Shown here piece after piece: positions 29,875-40,503 of a stretch of DNA of 64,000 bases. Source of the stretch: an uncultured Pseudoalteromonas sp. Its GTDB lineage: Bacteria > Pseudomonadota > Gammaproteobacteria > Enterobacterales > Alteromonadaceae. The translations under genes were made by a program, and so were the position numbers. The stretch is taken from assembly GCA_947493455.1 (NCBI GenBank), contig CANLRB010000012.1, positions 89,562-153,561 on the forward strand. Direction: 5' to 3'. Positions within the stretch are counted from its first letter, which is position 1. Each line of letters opens with the position of its first letter. A model generated the notes under the pieces. That model worked only from the letters and a program-made list of their open reading frames with translations. It was not told the origin of the DNA and ran no database searches.

Positions 29875-31067
29875 TATTGTTCCCATTTCCTAACTAGTTC
29901 ATTTGCAATTTCTCGCGCTCGGCTATCCAGCGCTAAAATCTCGTCAAGGGATTCTAACTGACGATTAGGCATTGCCATCAAGGTTTGCTCATTTACCTTG
30001 TAAATATCGTTAAAGCCAATTCTACCTGATAAAAATGCTGCGACGCTGACCTCATTTGCTGCGTTGACCGTTGTCGTCGCGTATTGCCCTTCACGGCAGG
30101 CATCAATTGCCAGTTTTAAATTAGGATAACGTTGGTAATCGGGCTTGACGAAAGTAAAGTCGAGCATATCTGAAAAATTCAATGGCGCCACGCCTGATTC
30201 AATGCGTTCTGGGAAAGCAAGTGCATGGGCTATTGGTGTGCGCATATCTGGATTCCCCATTTGCGCAAGCACTGAGCCGTCAACATATTGCACCATAGAG
30301 TGAATAACACTTTGTGGGTGGATAACGACTTCAATATCATCAACGTTGGCGTTAAATAGCCATTTTGCTTCAATAAATTCAAGTCCTTTATTCATCATCG
30401 TTGCCGAGTCGACCGAAATTTTTTGTCCCATACTCCAATTTGGATGTGCAACAGCCTGCTCAACACTAATATCACAAAACGTAGTGAGGTCACGATTCAA
30501 AAACGGGCCGCCAGAGCCTGTTAAAAGGATTTTACTAACTCCTTGCTGATGTAACTCGGCGTCAAAGCTAGCACCTTGTACGTGCGATGGCATCGCTTGA
30601 AAAATCGCATTATGTTCACTATCAATCGGTAATAGTGTTGCATTGTGTTGCTTCACTTTATTGATGAACAGTTCACCTGACATTACAAGTGACTCTTTAT
30701 TTGCAAGTAATATTCGCTTACCTTGCTCCACTGCGGCAAGTGTGGGTAATAAGCCCGCTGCACCAACAATTGCCGACATCACGATATCGACATCGGGGTG
30801 ACTCGCTACTTCTTCCGCAGCGCGTGCACTGTCGATTACACAACACGGTAAATTGAGGCTAGCTAGCGTCTTTTTGACTCTTTTTGAGGCGTCCGGGTTT
30901 TGCATTACAACAAAACGGGGCTTGAATTGCTGACACTGCTCAATCATTAAATCGTGATTGCTATTAGCAACGAGCGCAAATACATTGTAGTGCTTATGGC
31001 ATGCAATCACGTCAAGGGTACTGCGTCCTATTGACCCAGTCGAACCGAGAATACACACATTACTCAT
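29874..31067 (-). CDS. dxr: 1-deoxy-D-xylulose 5-phosphate reductoisomerase
   Basis: Second step of the MEP isoprenoid pathway, making MEP from DXP with NADPH. 397 residues (E. coli 398). Rossmann motif GSTGSIG at 8-14, metal and substrate site LPIDSEHNAIFQ, and NPDMRTPIAHAL. Coupled to cdsA by ATGA and to rseP by TAATG. The order uppS-cdsA-dxr-rseP differs from E. coli, where dxr precedes uppS. Confidence 0.97.
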   Translation of the reverse strand: MSNVCILGSTGSIGRSTLDVIACHKHYNVFALVANSNHDLMIEQCQQFKPRFVVMQNPDASKRVKKTLASLNLPCCVIDSARAAEEVASHPDVDIVMSAIVGAAGLLPTLAAVEQGKRILLANKESLVMSGELFINKVKQHNATLLPIDSEHNAIFQAMPSHVQGASFDAELHQQGVSKILLTGSGGPFLNRDLTTFCDISVEQAVAHPNWSMGQKISVDSATMMNKGLEFIEAKWLFNANVDDIEVVIHPQSVIHSMVQYVDGSVLAQMGNPDMRTPIAHALAFPERIESGVAPLNFSDMLDFTFVKPDYQRYPNLKLAIDACREGQYATTTVNAANEVSVAAFLSGRIGFNDIYKVNEQTLMAMPNRQLESLDEILALDSRAREIANELVRKWEQ

Positions 31068-31930
31068 ATGCTAAGCGACCACGCATAACAGGCCGCAAAA
31101 ATAGGGGCTGCAGCGGTTAGACTATCAATACGATCTAAAATCCCACCATGCCCAGGTAAGCAACGACCACTGTCTTTTAGTCCTGCTTCTCGCTTAAACA
31201 TGCTTTCAAGTAAATCGCCTATCGCCGAAAACAGTGCAATCACAACCGCCATTAAGCTATATGTCAGCCATAAATTGCGCTCAACATTAGCGAAATAACA
31301 AAATACGAGCGTAAAAATCATGCTGACGATAAGCCCACCAACTAAACCTTCAATCGTTTTGTTTGGGCTGACTTTTGGCATCAATTTGTGCTTTCCGAAG
31401 TTCTTACCGCTGAAATAGGCACCGATATCAGCGCTCCACACAATCCCAAGCACGACCATAATTAATATCGAACCAAACATTTCATTTTCACTAAATGATG
31501 CGCTGCGTAACGTATTAAGTGCAAGCCAAGTAGGAACCAGTGTTAATAAGCCCGCAAAGCCACGCATTGCAAGCCCTTTTTGCCAACCGCGAGCAGTTTT
31601 TGGGTAAGTCCAAACTAATAACGAGGCGACGACCCACCAAGCAAATGCAAGAGTAAATAAATAGTTTGCATCGGCGACCAATTGTCCGTTTTGCCATAAA
31701 GTTTCAATCGGCCAATACAGATTTAATGCCATTAAAACGGCTGCTACAAACAACACATAGGCACCGCGTGAAACCAACTTTTTCAGACCCATAAAGGCCG
31801 ACCATTCCCACGCACCCAGTAACATAATTGCGCCAGCAATATAGCTAAATGCAGTGAGCGGTGTAAAAAATACCAATGCAAGTGCTGCTGGAGCGAGCAC
31901 CGCTGATGTCATAATTCTAAGTTTTAACAA
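31064..31930 (-). CDS. cdsA: phosphatidate cytidylyltransferase
   Basis: Integral membrane enzyme making CDP-diacylglycerol, precursor of phosphatidylethanolamine and cardiolipin. 288 residues (E. coli 285), with about eight membrane segments and the C-terminal CDS signature SGRCLPGHGGILDRIDSL. Stop overlaps the dxr start by 4 bases. Lies 26 bases after uppS. Confidence 0.96.
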   Translation of the reverse strand: MLKLRIMTSAVLAPAALALVFFTPLTAFSYIAGAIMLLGAWEWSAFMGLKKLVSRGAYVLFVAAVLMALNLYWPIETLWQNGQLVADANYLFTLAFAWWVVASLLVWTYPKTARGWQKGLAMRGFAGLLTLVPTWLALNTLRSASFSENEMFGSILIMVVLGIVWSADIGAYFSGKNFGKHKLMPKVSPNKTIEGLVGGLIVSMIFTLVFCYFANVERNLWLTYSLMAVVIALFSAIGDLLESMFKREAGLKDSGRCLPGHGGILDRIDSLTAAAPIFAACYAWSLSI

Positions 31931-31956
31931 ACGAAAATACCTTTAATATAGTCGCA

Positions 31957-32715
31957 TTATTGAGCGAGTAATTGTTTTATTTGTTCGCCGGTACAACCGA
32001 AACGTCGCTCACGTGAGACAAAACAAGCAATTGCGTCAGCAAATGCATGCTCATTAAAATCTGGCCATAGTGTTTCTGTAAAATAGAGTTCCGCATAGGC
32101 TGCCTGCCAGAGTAAAAAATTACTTATACGAAGATCGCCGCCAGTACGAACTAGCAAATCAAGTGGAGCCTGGTCATGCATACAAATATGCTCACTAAGC
32201 AACTCTTCACTAATATCACTAGGTTGTAATTTACCTTGCTGTACTTTTGTTGCTACCTGTTTCGCAGCTTGAGCAATATCCCATTGTCCGCCATAGTTCG
32301 CAGCAATGTTCAAACACAACCCAGTGTTATTCTTCGTAAGCGCTTGTGCTTGCGCAACACGTTCTTGTAATTTATCAGAAAAACGAGATACATCACCGAC
32401 AATTTGAAGTTTTACATTGTTTTTATGTAGTTTTTTAACTTCGCTTGACAGAACCATCATAAACAGCTCCATCAATGTGCTCACTTCATCTTCAGGACGT
32501 CGCCAATTTTCGCTGCTAAAGGCGAACAACGTCAGTGATTGAATACCCAGCTTGCGACAAAATTTAACTGATTCACGTACAGCTTCGACGCCTCTTTTGT
32601 GGCCAAACACACGAGGCTTACCTTGTGCTTGAGCCCAGCGACCATTGCCATCCATAATAATAGCAACATGCTTTGGTAAAGATTGCTGTGTTATCGCTTC
32701 CGTGGTTGGTGACAT
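31957..32715 (-). CDS. uppS: undecaprenyl diphosphate synthase
   Basis: cis-Prenyltransferase making the C55 lipid carrier for peptidoglycan and O-antigen. 252 residues (E. coli 253). [17 protein letters not shown] with catalytic Asp22, SSENWRRP, and the C-terminal signature [18 protein letters not shown]. The frr terminator lies upstream, so uppS is either served by readthrough or starts a new unit. Confidence 0.96.
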   Translation of the reverse strand: MSPTTEAITQQSLPKHVAIIMDGNGRWAQAQGKPRVFGHKRGVEAVRESVKFCRKLGIQSLTLFAFSSENWRRPEDEVSTLMELFMMVLSSEVKKLHKNNVKLQIVGDVSRFSDKLQERVAQAQALTKNNTGLCLNIAANYGGQWDIAQAAKQVATKVQQGKLQPSDISEELLSEHICMHDQAPLDLLVRTGGDLRISNFLLWQAAYAELYFTETLWPDFNEHAFADAIACFVSRERRFGCTGEQIKQLLAQ

Positions 32716-32736
32716 TAAATTTTATACTTCCTAAAA

Positions 32737-32772
32737 TAAAAAACGCCGCCTAGTATACCCTAGGCAGCGTTT
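32737..32772 (-). terminator. intrinsic terminator after frr
   Basis: 13-bp stem with one G-U wobble: AAACGCTGCCTAG (32772-32760) / CTAGGCGGCGTTT (32753-32741) on the minus strand, hexaloop, then TTTATTTTAG. Lies between frr and uppS. Confidence 0.85.
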
Positions 32773-32793
32773 TAACACTAATACTTTAGCGTG

Positions 32794-33357
32794 TTAGATT
32801 TCCATCAATTCAGCTTCTTTTGCTGTTAATAATGCATCCATTTCTTTAATGAATTTATCCGTAATTTTTTGGATTTCATCTTCGCTTTGGCGTTGTTCAT
32901 CTTCTGAAATTTCCTTCTCTTTCAGTAATGATTTAACGTCTGAATTCGCGTCACGGCGAATGTTTCGAACAGCAATGCGGCCACCTTCAACTTCGCCACG
33001 TACAATTTTGATTAAATCTTTACGACGCTCTTCTGTAAGGGGAGGAAGCGGCACACGAATAACTGTACCTGCAGACATTGGGTTTAAACCAAGGTCAGAT
33101 GCCATAATCGCTTTTTCTACTGCTTGAGTAAGAGACTTGTCGAACACTGTGATAGCGAGTGTGCGATTGTCCTCAATCGTTACGTTGCCAACCTGATTTA
33201 ACGGCGTATCAGCGCCGTAGTAAGATACTTGAATTCCATCAAGTAAACTTGGGTGTGCACGACCTGTGCGAATTTTAGATAGCTGAGTGCCAAGTGCATC
33301 TACACTTTTTTGCATACGCTCTGAAGCGTGCTTTTGAATATCGTTAATCACTGTCAT
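32794..33357 (-). CDS. frr: ribosome recycling factor
   Basis: Splits post-termination ribosomes with EF-G. 187 residues (E. coli 185). Typical N-terminus ([20 protein letters not shown]), the [19 protein letters not shown] motif, and a C-terminal helix of the three-helix bundle. Located 22 bases after pyrH in the standard order; followed by a terminator. Confidence 0.97.
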   Translation of the reverse strand: MTVINDIQKHASERMQKSVDALGTQLSKIRTGRAHPSLLDGIQVSYYGADTPLNQVGNVTIEDNRTLAITVFDKSLTQAVEKAIMASDLGLNPMSAGTVIRVPLPPLTEERRKDLIKIVRGEVEGGRIAVRNIRRDANSDVKSLLKEKEISEDEQRQSEDEIQKITDKFIKEMDALLTAKEAELMEI

Positions 33358-33379
33358 CTTCCTAATATCGATTAGTAGC

Positions 33380-34117
33380 TTATTGTGCTGACTTTGTTGA
33401 AATCAATGTACCTTCTTCTTCGCCTAAAATAACACGTTTTAGCGCGCCAGGCTTATTCATATTAAATACACTGATTGGCATATTATGATCTCGCGCAAGT
33501 GTGAACGCCGCCAGATCCATTACTTTTAATTCTTTTTCGATTACTTCATCATACGATAAATTTGCGAACATAGTTGCTTCTGGGTTTTTAACTGGATCAT
33601 CGTTATAAACACCATCAACTTTGGTTGCTTTAAGTACCGTATCAGCTTCAATTTCAATACCGCGTAAACATGCTGCTGAGTCTGTTGTAAAGAACGGATT
33701 CCCGGTTCCCGCCGAGAAAATAACAACGCGACCCGTTTTAAGCAGACTTATCGCTTCCGCCCAGTTGTAAGCATCACAAACACCATTAAGTGGAATTGCT
33801 GACATTAAACGACAATTCACATACGCACGATGTAATGCGTCACGCATTGCTAATCCATTCATCACGGTTGCTAACATGCCCATGTGATCGCCTACAACAC
33901 GGTTCATACCGTTTTCAGCAAGCGTACCGCCGCGCAAAAAGTTACCACCACCGATTACAACACCAACTTCAACACCTAGCTCGACGAGCTCTTTTATCTC
34001 TTGAGCCATACGGTCAAGGATTTTAGGGTCAATACCAAACCCTTCTTCACCCATAAGGGCTTCACCACTTAACTTAAGTAAAACACGTCTGAAAACAGGT
34101 TTGCGATTTGTGTTCAT
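33380..34117 (-). CDS. pyrH: UMP kinase
   Basis: Phosphorylates UMP to UDP; hexameric amino-acid-kinase fold enzyme. 245 residues (E. coli 241). Motifs [33 protein letters not shown], and [19 protein letters not shown]. Preceded by the tsf terminator and followed closely by frr. Confidence 0.97.
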   Translation of the reverse strand: MNTNRKPVFRRVLLKLSGEALMGEEGFGIDPKILDRMAQEIKELVELGVEVGVVIGGGNFLRGGTLAENGMNRVVGDHMGMLATVMNGLAMRDALHRAYVNCRLMSAIPLNGVCDAYNWAEAISLLKTGRVVIFSAGTGNPFFTTDSAACLRGIEIEADTVLKATKVDGVYNDDPVKNPEATMFANLSYDEVIEKELKVMDLAAFTLARDHNMPISVFNMNKPGALKRVILGEEEGTLISTKSAQ

Positions 34118-34141
34118 AATATTCCTGACCGTAACAATTGT

Positions 34142-34179
34142 GAAAAAAAATAACCGCGCTATATTATAGCGCGGTTATT
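34142..34179 (-). terminator. intrinsic terminator after tsf
   Basis: Perfect 15-bp inverted repeat AATAACCGCGCTATA (34149-34163) / TATAGCGCGGTTATT (34165-34179) around one base, with an eight-T run on the minus-strand side. Separates rpsB-tsf from pyrH-frr. Confidence 0.9.
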
Positions 34180-34239
34180 CTAATTAATTTTGTGCTCAAG
34201 CGCAAAAGCAATTGCGCTATTCACAGGGCAAAAAGTCGA

Positions 34240-35091
34240 TTACTCGCCTTTTGCAGCAGCGATTTGTGCAGCTACTTCAGCAGCGAAGTCTTCTTCTTTC
34301 TTCTCGATACCTTCACCTACTTCTAAGCGAACGAATGTTGAAACTGAAGCATTCTTCTCTTTCAGGAAATCACCAACAGATTTTTTCGGTTCCATGATGA
34401 AAGCTTGACCAGTAAGAGAGATCTCACCAGTGAACTTCTTCATACGACCAATAACCATTTTTTCTGCGATTTCAGCTGGCTTGCCTTCGTTCATAGCGAT
34501 TTCAACTTGAACCGCTTTTTCTTTCTCTACTACGTCAGCAGGAACATCTTCAGGGTTAACGTAGTCAGGCTTAGAAGCAGCAACGTGCATTGCAACGTGC
34601 TTAAGTGTTTCAGCGTCAGCATCACCAGCAACAACAACACCAATGCGCTCACCGTGACGGTATGCAGCAAGTGAAGCACCTTCAATATACTCAACGCGAC
34701 GAACGTTCATGTTTTCACCAATTTTAGCAACTAGTGCAACACGCGTCTCTTCAAACTTTTCTTTAAGCGCTTCGATAGAAAGCTTTTCAGCTACAGCTGC
34801 GTCAGCTACTTCGTTTGCAAACGCAAGGAAGCTTGCATCTTTAGCAACGAAGTCAGTTTGACAGTTAACTTCAACAAGTGCCGCAACACCGTTAGCTTCT
34901 TTAATGATAATCGTACCTTCAGCAGCGATGTTACCAGCTTTTTTAGCCGCTTTCGCTTGACCGTTTTTACGCATATTTTCGATTGCAGCTTCGATGTCAC
35001 CGTTTGTTTCAGTTAACGCTTTTTTACAATCCATCATGCCAGCGCCAGTGCGCTCACGAAGTTCTTTTACTAGGGCAGCAGTTACAGCCAT
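34240..35091 (-). CDS. tsf: elongation factor Ts
   Basis: Nucleotide exchange factor for EF-Tu. 283 residues, the same as E. coli. N-terminal UBA-like domain ([20 protein letters not shown]), core TDFVAKD motif ([20 protein letters not shown]), and a dimerisation region toward the C-terminus. Follows rpsB across a hairpin that may attenuate. Confidence 0.97.
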   Translation of the reverse strand: MAVTAALVKELRERTGAGMMDCKKALTETNGDIEAAIENMRKNGQAKAAKKAGNIAAEGTIIIKEANGVAALVEVNCQTDFVAKDASFLAFANEVADAAVAEKLSIEALKEKFEETRVALVAKIGENMNVRRVEYIEGASLAAYRHGERIGVVVAGDADAETLKHVAMHVAASKPDYVNPEDVPADVVEKEKAVQVEIAMNEGKPAEIAEKMVIGRMKKFTGEISLTGQAFIMEPKKSVGDFLKEKNASVSTFVRLEVGEGIEKKEEDFAAEVAAQIAAAKGE

Positions 35092-35116
35092 TAGTATGTC
35101 CTCAAATCCAAATCAA

Positions 35117-35145
35117 TTAAAATAAGCGGGAGCATAACTCCCGCT
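35117..35145 (-). terminator. hairpin between rpsB and tsf (attenuator or terminator)
   Basis: Perfect 8-bp stem AGCGGGAG / CTCCCGCT (35145-35138 and 35132-35125) with a five-base loop, followed on the minus strand by TATTTTAATT. Because tsf follows, partial termination is likely. Confidence 0.7.
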
Positions 35146-35202
35146 CGATTATAGAATAGTCAGTATTCAAGCAATATCGTATGAATACTTAATGACAAGC
35201 TA

Positions 35203-35931
35203 TTATTCAGCTTCTACAAAATCGTCTTTTTCAGCTTGAACAGCGATGTTGCTTTCGCGACCTTCGATCACAGTATCTGCAACAGCGTTAGTGTAAAGCT
35301 GGATAGCACGGATTGCATCGTCGTTACCTGGGATGATGAAATCAACACCATCTGGGTTCGAGTTAGTATCAACTACTGATACAACTGGAATACCTAGGTT
35401 GTTTGCTTCACGAATTGCAATGTGCTCGTGGTCTGCGTCGATAACAAAGATAGCGTCTGGAAGACCGCCCATGTTTTTGATACCGCCTAAGCTCTTTTCA
35501 AGCTTTTCCATTTCACGAGTTAGCATTAACGCTTCTTTCTTAGTTAACTTTTCGAAAGTACCGTCTTGGCTTTGTGCTTCAAGATCTTTAAGACGCTTGA
35601 TTGACTGACGAACAGTTTTCCAGTTAGTAAGCATACCACCTAACCAACGGTGATTTACGTAGAACTGATCTGAACGAAGAGCTGCTTCTTTAACTGCTTC
35701 GCTTGCTGCGCGCTTAGTACCAACGAAAAGGATCTTACCTTTGTTTGATGCAACACCTTTCAGGTATGAAAGTGCGTCGTTGAACATAGGTACAGTTTGC
35801 TCTAGGTTGATGATATGTACTTTATTACGAGCACCAAAGATGAAAGGTTTCATTTTTGGGTTCCAGTAACGAGCTTGGTGACCGAAGTGAACACCAGCTT
35901 GTAGCATATCGCGCATTGAAACGTTTGCCAT
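35203..35931 (-). CDS. rpsB: 30S ribosomal protein S2
   Basis: 242 residues (E. coli 241). N-terminus [20 protein letters not shown] and [16 protein letters not shown] are diagnostic, as is [24 protein letters not shown] ribosome binding site upstream. A conserved leader and a strong promoter precede it, and tsf follows. Confidence 0.98.
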   Translation of the reverse strand: MANVSMRDMLQAGVHFGHQARYWNPKMKPFIFGARNKVHIINLEQTVPMFNDALSYLKGVASNKGKILFVGTKRAASEAVKEAALRSDQFYVNHRWLGGMLTNWKTVRQSIKRLKDLEAQSQDGTFEKLTKKEALMLTREMEKLEKSLGGIKNMGGLPDAIFVIDADHEHIAIREANNLGIPVVSVVDTNSNPDGVDFIIPGNDDAIRAIQLYTNAVADTVIEGRESNIAVQAEKDDFVEAE

Positions 35932-36045
35932 TTTAAATTTCCTCTAATAAATTTAGGGTTAAGCCTCCACACATCCCATAACACCAACATTGTTTTACCA
36001 ATGCACCCTAGTGTATGTGCCGATGCGTGTGTGTGTTAAAATTAA
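35932..36045 (-). promoter_or_regulatory. rpsB 5' leader, candidate S2 autoregulatory RNA
   Basis: Leader of about 107 bases from the predicted transcription start. It carries the block GGGATGTGTGGAGGCTTAAC followed by CCT just before rpsB, with a partly complementary upstream AGGGTGCATTGG stretch. Gammaproteobacterial rpsB leaders with S2-mediated control have a GTGTGGAGGC-AACCC-type element; the match is from memory. Confidence 0.6.
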
Positions 36046-36073
36046 ATTATATGTTCGCCTTAACTACAATCAA
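36046..36073 (-). promoter_or_regulatory. sigma-70 promoter of rpsB-tsf
   Basis: TTGATT (36073-36068), 16-base spacer, consensus TATAAT (36051-36046) on the minus strand. Start predicted near 36039. Confidence 0.7.
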
Positions 36074-36208
36074 TCTAAATAATGCAGATTTTAATTGTAA
36101 AAAGACGGCGCGCTTTATACCATATTAAATAACAAAACTCAAATTTAGCGAGTATTTTTCAATCTAAAATTGTGATTGAATTACCGAGCAAACACTATTG
36201 GAGCATTG

Positions 36209-37000
36209 ATGAGCGCAGTGATAAAAACAGCGGCTGAAATAGAAAAGATGCGCGTCGCTGGACGCCTCGCCGCAGAAGTATTAGAAATGATCGAACCGCA
36301 TGTTCAACCTGGGGTAACTACTGATGAGCTTAACACTATTTGTCATGAGTACATCGTAAATGAGCAAGATGCTGTACCTGCGCCATTAAATTACCACGGA
36401 TTTCCTAAATCTATTTGTACATCGGTCAACCACGTTATTTGCCACGGAATTCCTAATGACAAGCCATTAAAAGAAGGTGATATCATCAACATTGACATCA
36501 CTGTCATTAAAGATGGCTATCATGGCGATACGTCAAAAATGTTTTATGTTGGTAAGCCATCAATTCAGGCAAAGCGTCTATGTGAAGTAACGCAAGAAAG
36601 TCTTTATCTGGCAATAAAAATGGTTAAACCCGGCGTACGCCTTGGCGATATTGGTTCTGCAATTCAAAAATTTGCAGAAGGCTTTAGCTATTCAATCGTG
36701 CGTGAGTACTGTGGTCACGGGATTGGTGCAGAATTCCATGAAGAACCACAAGTCATGCACTATGGCAAACCAGGCACCGGTGACGTACTTAAAGAAGGTA
36801 TGTGTTTTACGATAGAGCCGATGGTCAATGTCGGTAAACGCCAATGTAAGCTGCTCAAAGATGAGTGGACGGTTGTGACACGTGACCGAAGCCTTTCGGC
36901 GCAATGGGAGCACACCTTGCTGGTTACAAAAAATGGTGTTGAAATCTTAACGTTGAGATCAGATGATAAGCTTGAAAGAGTGATCGAACACAACGACTAA
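36209..37000 (+). CDS. map: type I methionine aminopeptidase
   Basis: Removes N-terminal methionine. 263 residues from ATG 36209 (E. coli 264), which follows GGAG by five bases; a longer frame from TTG 36176 adds 11 residues without family support and is rejected. Motifs: KTAAEIEKMRVAGRLAAEV, PGVTTDELN, SVNHVICHGIP, the dimetal Asp pair in NIDITVIKDGYHGDTSKMF, and EYCGHGIGAEFHEEPQ. Divergent from rpsB and followed by glnD, as in E. coli. Confidence 0.97.
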   Translation: MSAVIKTAAEIEKMRVAGRLAAEVLEMIEPHVQPGVTTDELNTICHEYIVNEQDAVPAPLNYHGFPKSICTSVNHVICHGIPNDKPLKEGDIINIDITVIKDGYHGDTSKMFYVGKPSIQAKRLCEVTQESLYLAIKMVKPGVRLGDIGSAIQKFAEGFSYSIVREYCGHGIGAEFHEEPQVMHYGKPGTGDVLKEGMCFTIEPMVNVGKRQCKLLKDEWTVVTRDRSLSAQWEHTLLVTKNGVEILTLRSDDKLERVIEHND

Positions 37001-37010
37001 GAAGGCCCGA

Positions 37011-39626
37011 ATGCCACTACCCAAACATTGTATTGAGCTGCTCAAAAACGCTGAGCAGCTCGTTGATTATAAAGAAGCACTCGCTTCGTTTTATGATTGG
37101 TCAAAAAAGGCGTTTGCCAGCCAACCGGTAGAACGCCTTGTCAAAGCCCGCGCCGCGTATATTGACAACCTGCTTACTCAGCTTGTCAACCATTACCAAC
37201 TAACCCATGAAGTTACACTCATTGCGATTGGCGGTTATGGCCGTGGGGAATTGCATCCGTTTTCTGATATCGATTTCCTCATGCTCACTGACTCTGAGCC
37301 AAACCAAGGCTTGTCGGCGCGAATTGGGGAGTTTGTCACATTTTTATGGGATTTAAGGCTCGACATAGGCCACAGTGTTCGTACGCTAGAACAAACGATT
37401 GAACAAAAAAAACAAGACGTTAATTTTGCCACCAGTTTACTAGAATCCCGTCTAGTTTGTGGTACAGATGCAGCGTATAATCGATTACAAAAAAAGCTCG
37501 TTGAAACGTCACATTGGCGCTCAGACACCTTTTTTATTGCTAAACGCGACGAACAAGCAATACGTCACCAGAAGTGTCACGGTACAGCGTATAATCTAGA
37601 GCCTAACCTCAAAGAAAATCCAGGAGGATTGCGCGATGTACAAACCATTATTTGGGTTGCCAAAAAACACTTTCGAGCTCAAACACTCGAAGAACTCGTT
37701 GAAAATGGCTATTTAACATTTGAAGAGTATCAAGAGTTACAAGAGTGTATTCAAAACCTCTGGAATATTCGCTTTGCCCTACATTTAGCTGCGGGCCGTA
37801 TGGAAAACCGACTACTATTTGATTATCAACCAATCGCCGCGGAATTACTCGGTTTTGGTGATGATGGGCGCGCCTCAGTAGAGCGCATGATGAAGCGTTT
37901 ATTTCGTATTATGAGCCGCGTTCGCGAACTCAATCAAATGCTTTTATCTTATTTTGAACAGAGTATTTTAGCGGGGCACGTCAATTACAAAGTAACGCAA
38001 ATTGACGCCAATTTCGAACAAGTTGGCCACCAAATTAAAGTAAAAGACCCGCAAGTATTTTTTCATCGCGAAAAAATCATCGAACTTTTTCTACACATCG
38101 CTGATAACCAACAAATCACCCATATTCATCCGAGTACAATTCGCTTATTACGACAGGTCCGTCGTCGCCTACTCGGCGACTTACAAGATTATGCAGGTTG
38201 TCGCGAAGCATTTTTACGTTTATTCCAGCACCCAAATGGTATGGGCCGCGCATTCACACTCATGCATAAACATGGCATATTGGCGGCCTATTTACCTCAG
38301 TGGCGTAATATCTTTGGGCAAATGCAGTTCGATTTATTTCATGCCTACACGGTAGATGAACATACTCACCGTCTCATCCAAAATTTACATCATTATTTTA
38401 CGCCCGAATGCGCAAACGACTTTCCTTTATGCAGAGAAATCGTGATTCGAATGGAAAAACCTGAACTACTCTATTTTGCAGGAATTTTCCACGATATAGC
38501 AAAAGGACGTGGTGGCGATCATTCTGAGTTAGGGGCCGTTGATGCGCTTGAATTTGCGCGACTACACCAATTAACAGCATTTGAAGGTCGCTTTATTGCG
38601 TGGCTTGTCGAAAACCACCTATTGATGTCGATCACCGCACAGCGCAAAGACATTAATGACCCAGATGTTATTGCAGAATTTGCTGCCATCGTAAAAAATG
38701 AAAAACAGCTTGATTACCTTTATTGTTTGACCCTTGCCGATATTCGAGCAACTAACGCAAACCTCTGGAATGACTGGAAAAGTACACTGCTCAGAGAGCT
38801 TTACCTATCAACACAGCGAGCCTTGCGCCGCGGGCTCGAAAACCCAATGGATTTACGTGATCAGATCCGAGACAAAAAGCAGCAAGCAAAACAGCGCTTG
38901 CTCAATTTAGATTTTGACGAAACGCAAATCGATGCTCTTTGGTCACGCTTTAAACCCGACTATTTTACGCGGTTTAGCGCACAATTAATCGCTTGGCAAT
39001 GCGAACATATTTTAGCTTCCGGTGATATGTCACAAGGACAAGTTTTGTTATCGGGCAAACCCATTAATGGTGGCAGCCAACTATTCATATATTGCCCAGA
39101 TCAAGCAAATCTGTTTGCCCGCCTCGTCAATGTACTCGGTGCTAAGAAAGCGCATATTCACTATGCACAAATAATGAACACCAAAGATGGGTACGCGATT
39201 GATAACTTTGTTATTTTGGAACAAAACGGCGAACCAATAAACAGTAAAAGCCGCGCTAATTCGATTAAAAAAGCGATTCAGCAAGTCATTGACGAGCCAA
39301 ACCGCAAACTCAGAATCAAAAAAAATCGCTCAAAGCGCTTTAAAGGTTTTAACATTAAGCCACGTGTTATTGTCTCGGAACACGGGCGAAAAGACCGAAC
39401 CTTAGTCGAGATCCAAGTTGTCGACATTCCCGGCCTGCTAACGAAAATCACCGACATATTTCAGTCTCTCGCGCTGCATATTCACGCAGCGCGGATCACC
39501 ACGATAGGTGAACGAGCCGAAGACTTTTTTGTCGTATCTAATCAAGAATACCAAGCATTAAGCGAACAAGAACAAGGCCAATTGCAATCTGCCTTGTTTG
39601 AAAAACTTAACTCAGATAAAGAATAA
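37011..39626 (+). CDS. glnD: [protein-PII] uridylyltransferase / uridylyl-removing enzyme
   Basis: Bifunctional sensor of glutamine that uridylylates and deuridylylates PII proteins. 871 residues (E. coli 890). Nucleotidyltransferase motif [17 protein letters not shown] at 74-90 with D86 and D88, an HD phosphohydrolase domain ([18 protein letters not shown]), and two C-terminal ACT domains ([36 protein letters not shown]). Ten bases after map and 11 before dapD. Confidence 0.97.
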   Translation: MPLPKHCIELLKNAEQLVDYKEALASFYDWSKKAFASQPVERLVKARAAYIDNLLTQLVNHYQLTHEVTLIAIGGYGRGELHPFSDIDFLMLTDSEPNQGLSARIGEFVTFLWDLRLDIGHSVRTLEQTIEQKKQDVNFATSLLESRLVCGTDAAYNRLQKKLVETSHWRSDTFFIAKRDEQAIRHQKCHGTAYNLEPNLKENPGGLRDVQTIIWVAKKHFRAQTLEELVENGYLTFEEYQELQECIQNLWNIRFALHLAAGRMENRLLFDYQPIAAELLGFGDDGRASVERMMKRLFRIMSRVRELNQMLLSYFEQSILAGHVNYKVTQIDANFEQVGHQIKVKDPQVFFHREKIIELFLHIADNQQITHIHPSTIRLLRQVRRRLLGDLQDYAGCREAFLRLFQHPNGMGRAFTLMHKHGILAAYLPQWRNIFGQMQFDLFHAYTVDEHTHRLIQNLHHYFTPECANDFPLCREIVIRMEKPELLYFAGIFHDIAKGRGGDHSELGAVDALEFARLHQLTAFEGRFIAWLVENHLLMSITAQRKDINDPDVIAEFAAIVKNEKQLDYLYCLTLADIRATNANLWNDWKSTLLRELYLSTQRALRRGLENPMDLRDQIRDKKQQAKQRLLNLDFDETQIDALWSRFKPDYFTRFSAQLIAWQCEHILASGDMSQGQVLLSGKPINGGSQLFIYCPDQANLFARLVNVLGAKKAHIHYAQIMNTKDGYAIDNFVILEQNGEPINSKSRANSIKKAIQQVIDEPNRKLRIKKNRSKRFKGFNIKPRVIVSEHGRKDRTLVEIQVVDIPGLLTKITDIFQSLALHIHAARITTIGERAEDFFVVSNQEYQALSEQEQGQLQSALFEKLNSDKE

Positions 39627-39637
39627 TTGAGGAACAC

Positions 39638-40465
39638 ATGAATACATTGCAACAACTAATCGAAAACGCATGGGATAATCGCGATAACATCTCCCCGTCA
39701 ACTGTCTCTGACGAAGTAAAACAAGGCGTGATCGACGCACTTGCGTTATTAGATTCGGGCAAAGCACGCGTTGCAGAAAAAATTGCCGACGAATGGGTTG
39801 TCCACCAATGGCTCAAAAAGGCCGTTCTATTATCATTTCGGATCCGTGACAACGCGCCACTCAACGATGGTGTCAATCAATTCTACGACAAGGTCCCGCT
39901 AAAATTTAGCGACTATACGCCAGAGCAATTTAAACAAGAAGGCATGCGTGTTGTGCCAAATGCAGTCGCTCGCCAAGGCAGTTACGTTGGCAACAATGTG
40001 GTCCTCATGCCATCGTATGTCAATATCGGTGCCTATGTCGATGACGGCACGATGGTCGATACATGGGCCACTGTGGGCTCGTGTGCGCAAATTGGTAAGA
40101 ATGTACACCTATCGGGCGGCGTTGGCATTGGCGGTGTACTGGAGCCATTACAAGCTAATCCGACAATTATTGAAGACAACTGCTTTATTGGTGCCCGTTC
40201 AGAAATCGTAGAAGGTGTGGTTGTTGAAGAGGGAGCTGTAATTTCGATGGGCGTATACATTAGCCAAAGCACACGAATATATGACAGAGAAACAGGTGAA
40301 ACCCATTATGGTCGCATACCGGCAGGCGCCGTTGTCGTACCAGGCTCACTGCCATCAAAAGACGGTTCGCACAGCTTATATGCAGCCATCATTGTTAAAA
40401 AAGTCGACCAGCAAACCCGCGAAAAAGTCGGCATCAATGCACTTCTTCGCTCTGTCAGCGAATAA
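39638..40465 (+). CDS. dapD: tetrahydrodipicolinate N-succinyltransferase
   Basis: Succinyl branch of the diaminopimelate/lysine pathway. 275 residues (E. coli 274). N-terminal helical domain ([17 protein letters not shown]), hexapeptide beta helix ([20 protein letters not shown]), [20 protein letters not shown], and the C-terminal [26 protein letters not shown] ribosome binding site. Ends a map-glnD-dapD unit. Confidence 0.97.
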   Translation: MNTLQQLIENAWDNRDNISPSTVSDEVKQGVIDALALLDSGKARVAEKIADEWVVHQWLKKAVLLSFRIRDNAPLNDGVNQFYDKVPLKFSDYTPEQFKQEGMRVVPNAVARQGSYVGNNVVLMPSYVNIGAYVDDGTMVDTWATVGSCAQIGKNVHLSGGVGIGGVLEPLQANPTIIEDNCFIGARSEIVEGVVVEEGAVISMGVYISQSTRIYDRETGETHYGRIPAGAVVVPGSLPSKDGSHSLYAAIIVKKVDQQTREKVGINALLRSVSE

Positions 40466-40479
40466 CCTTAACCAATATT

Positions 40480-40503
40480 AGGTGCTGCTAATCAACAGCA
40501 CCT
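40480..40503 (+). terminator. weak hairpin after dapD
   Basis: 8-bp stem AGGTGCTG (40480-40487) / CAGCACCT (40496-40503) with an eight-base loop. There is no T-run on either strand, so it may be a Rho-dependent 3' end or a processing structure rather than an intrinsic terminator. It overlaps the convergent gene's stop. Confidence 0.45.

Noticed and set aside
28522-29886. rseP start at ATG 29886
   Set aside because: ATG 29874 gives the exact E. coli length and begins MLDFVW like E. coli MLSFLW.
36176-36208. N-terminal extension of map from TTG 36176
   Set aside because: ATG 36209 has GGAG at the right distance and matches E. coli Map.
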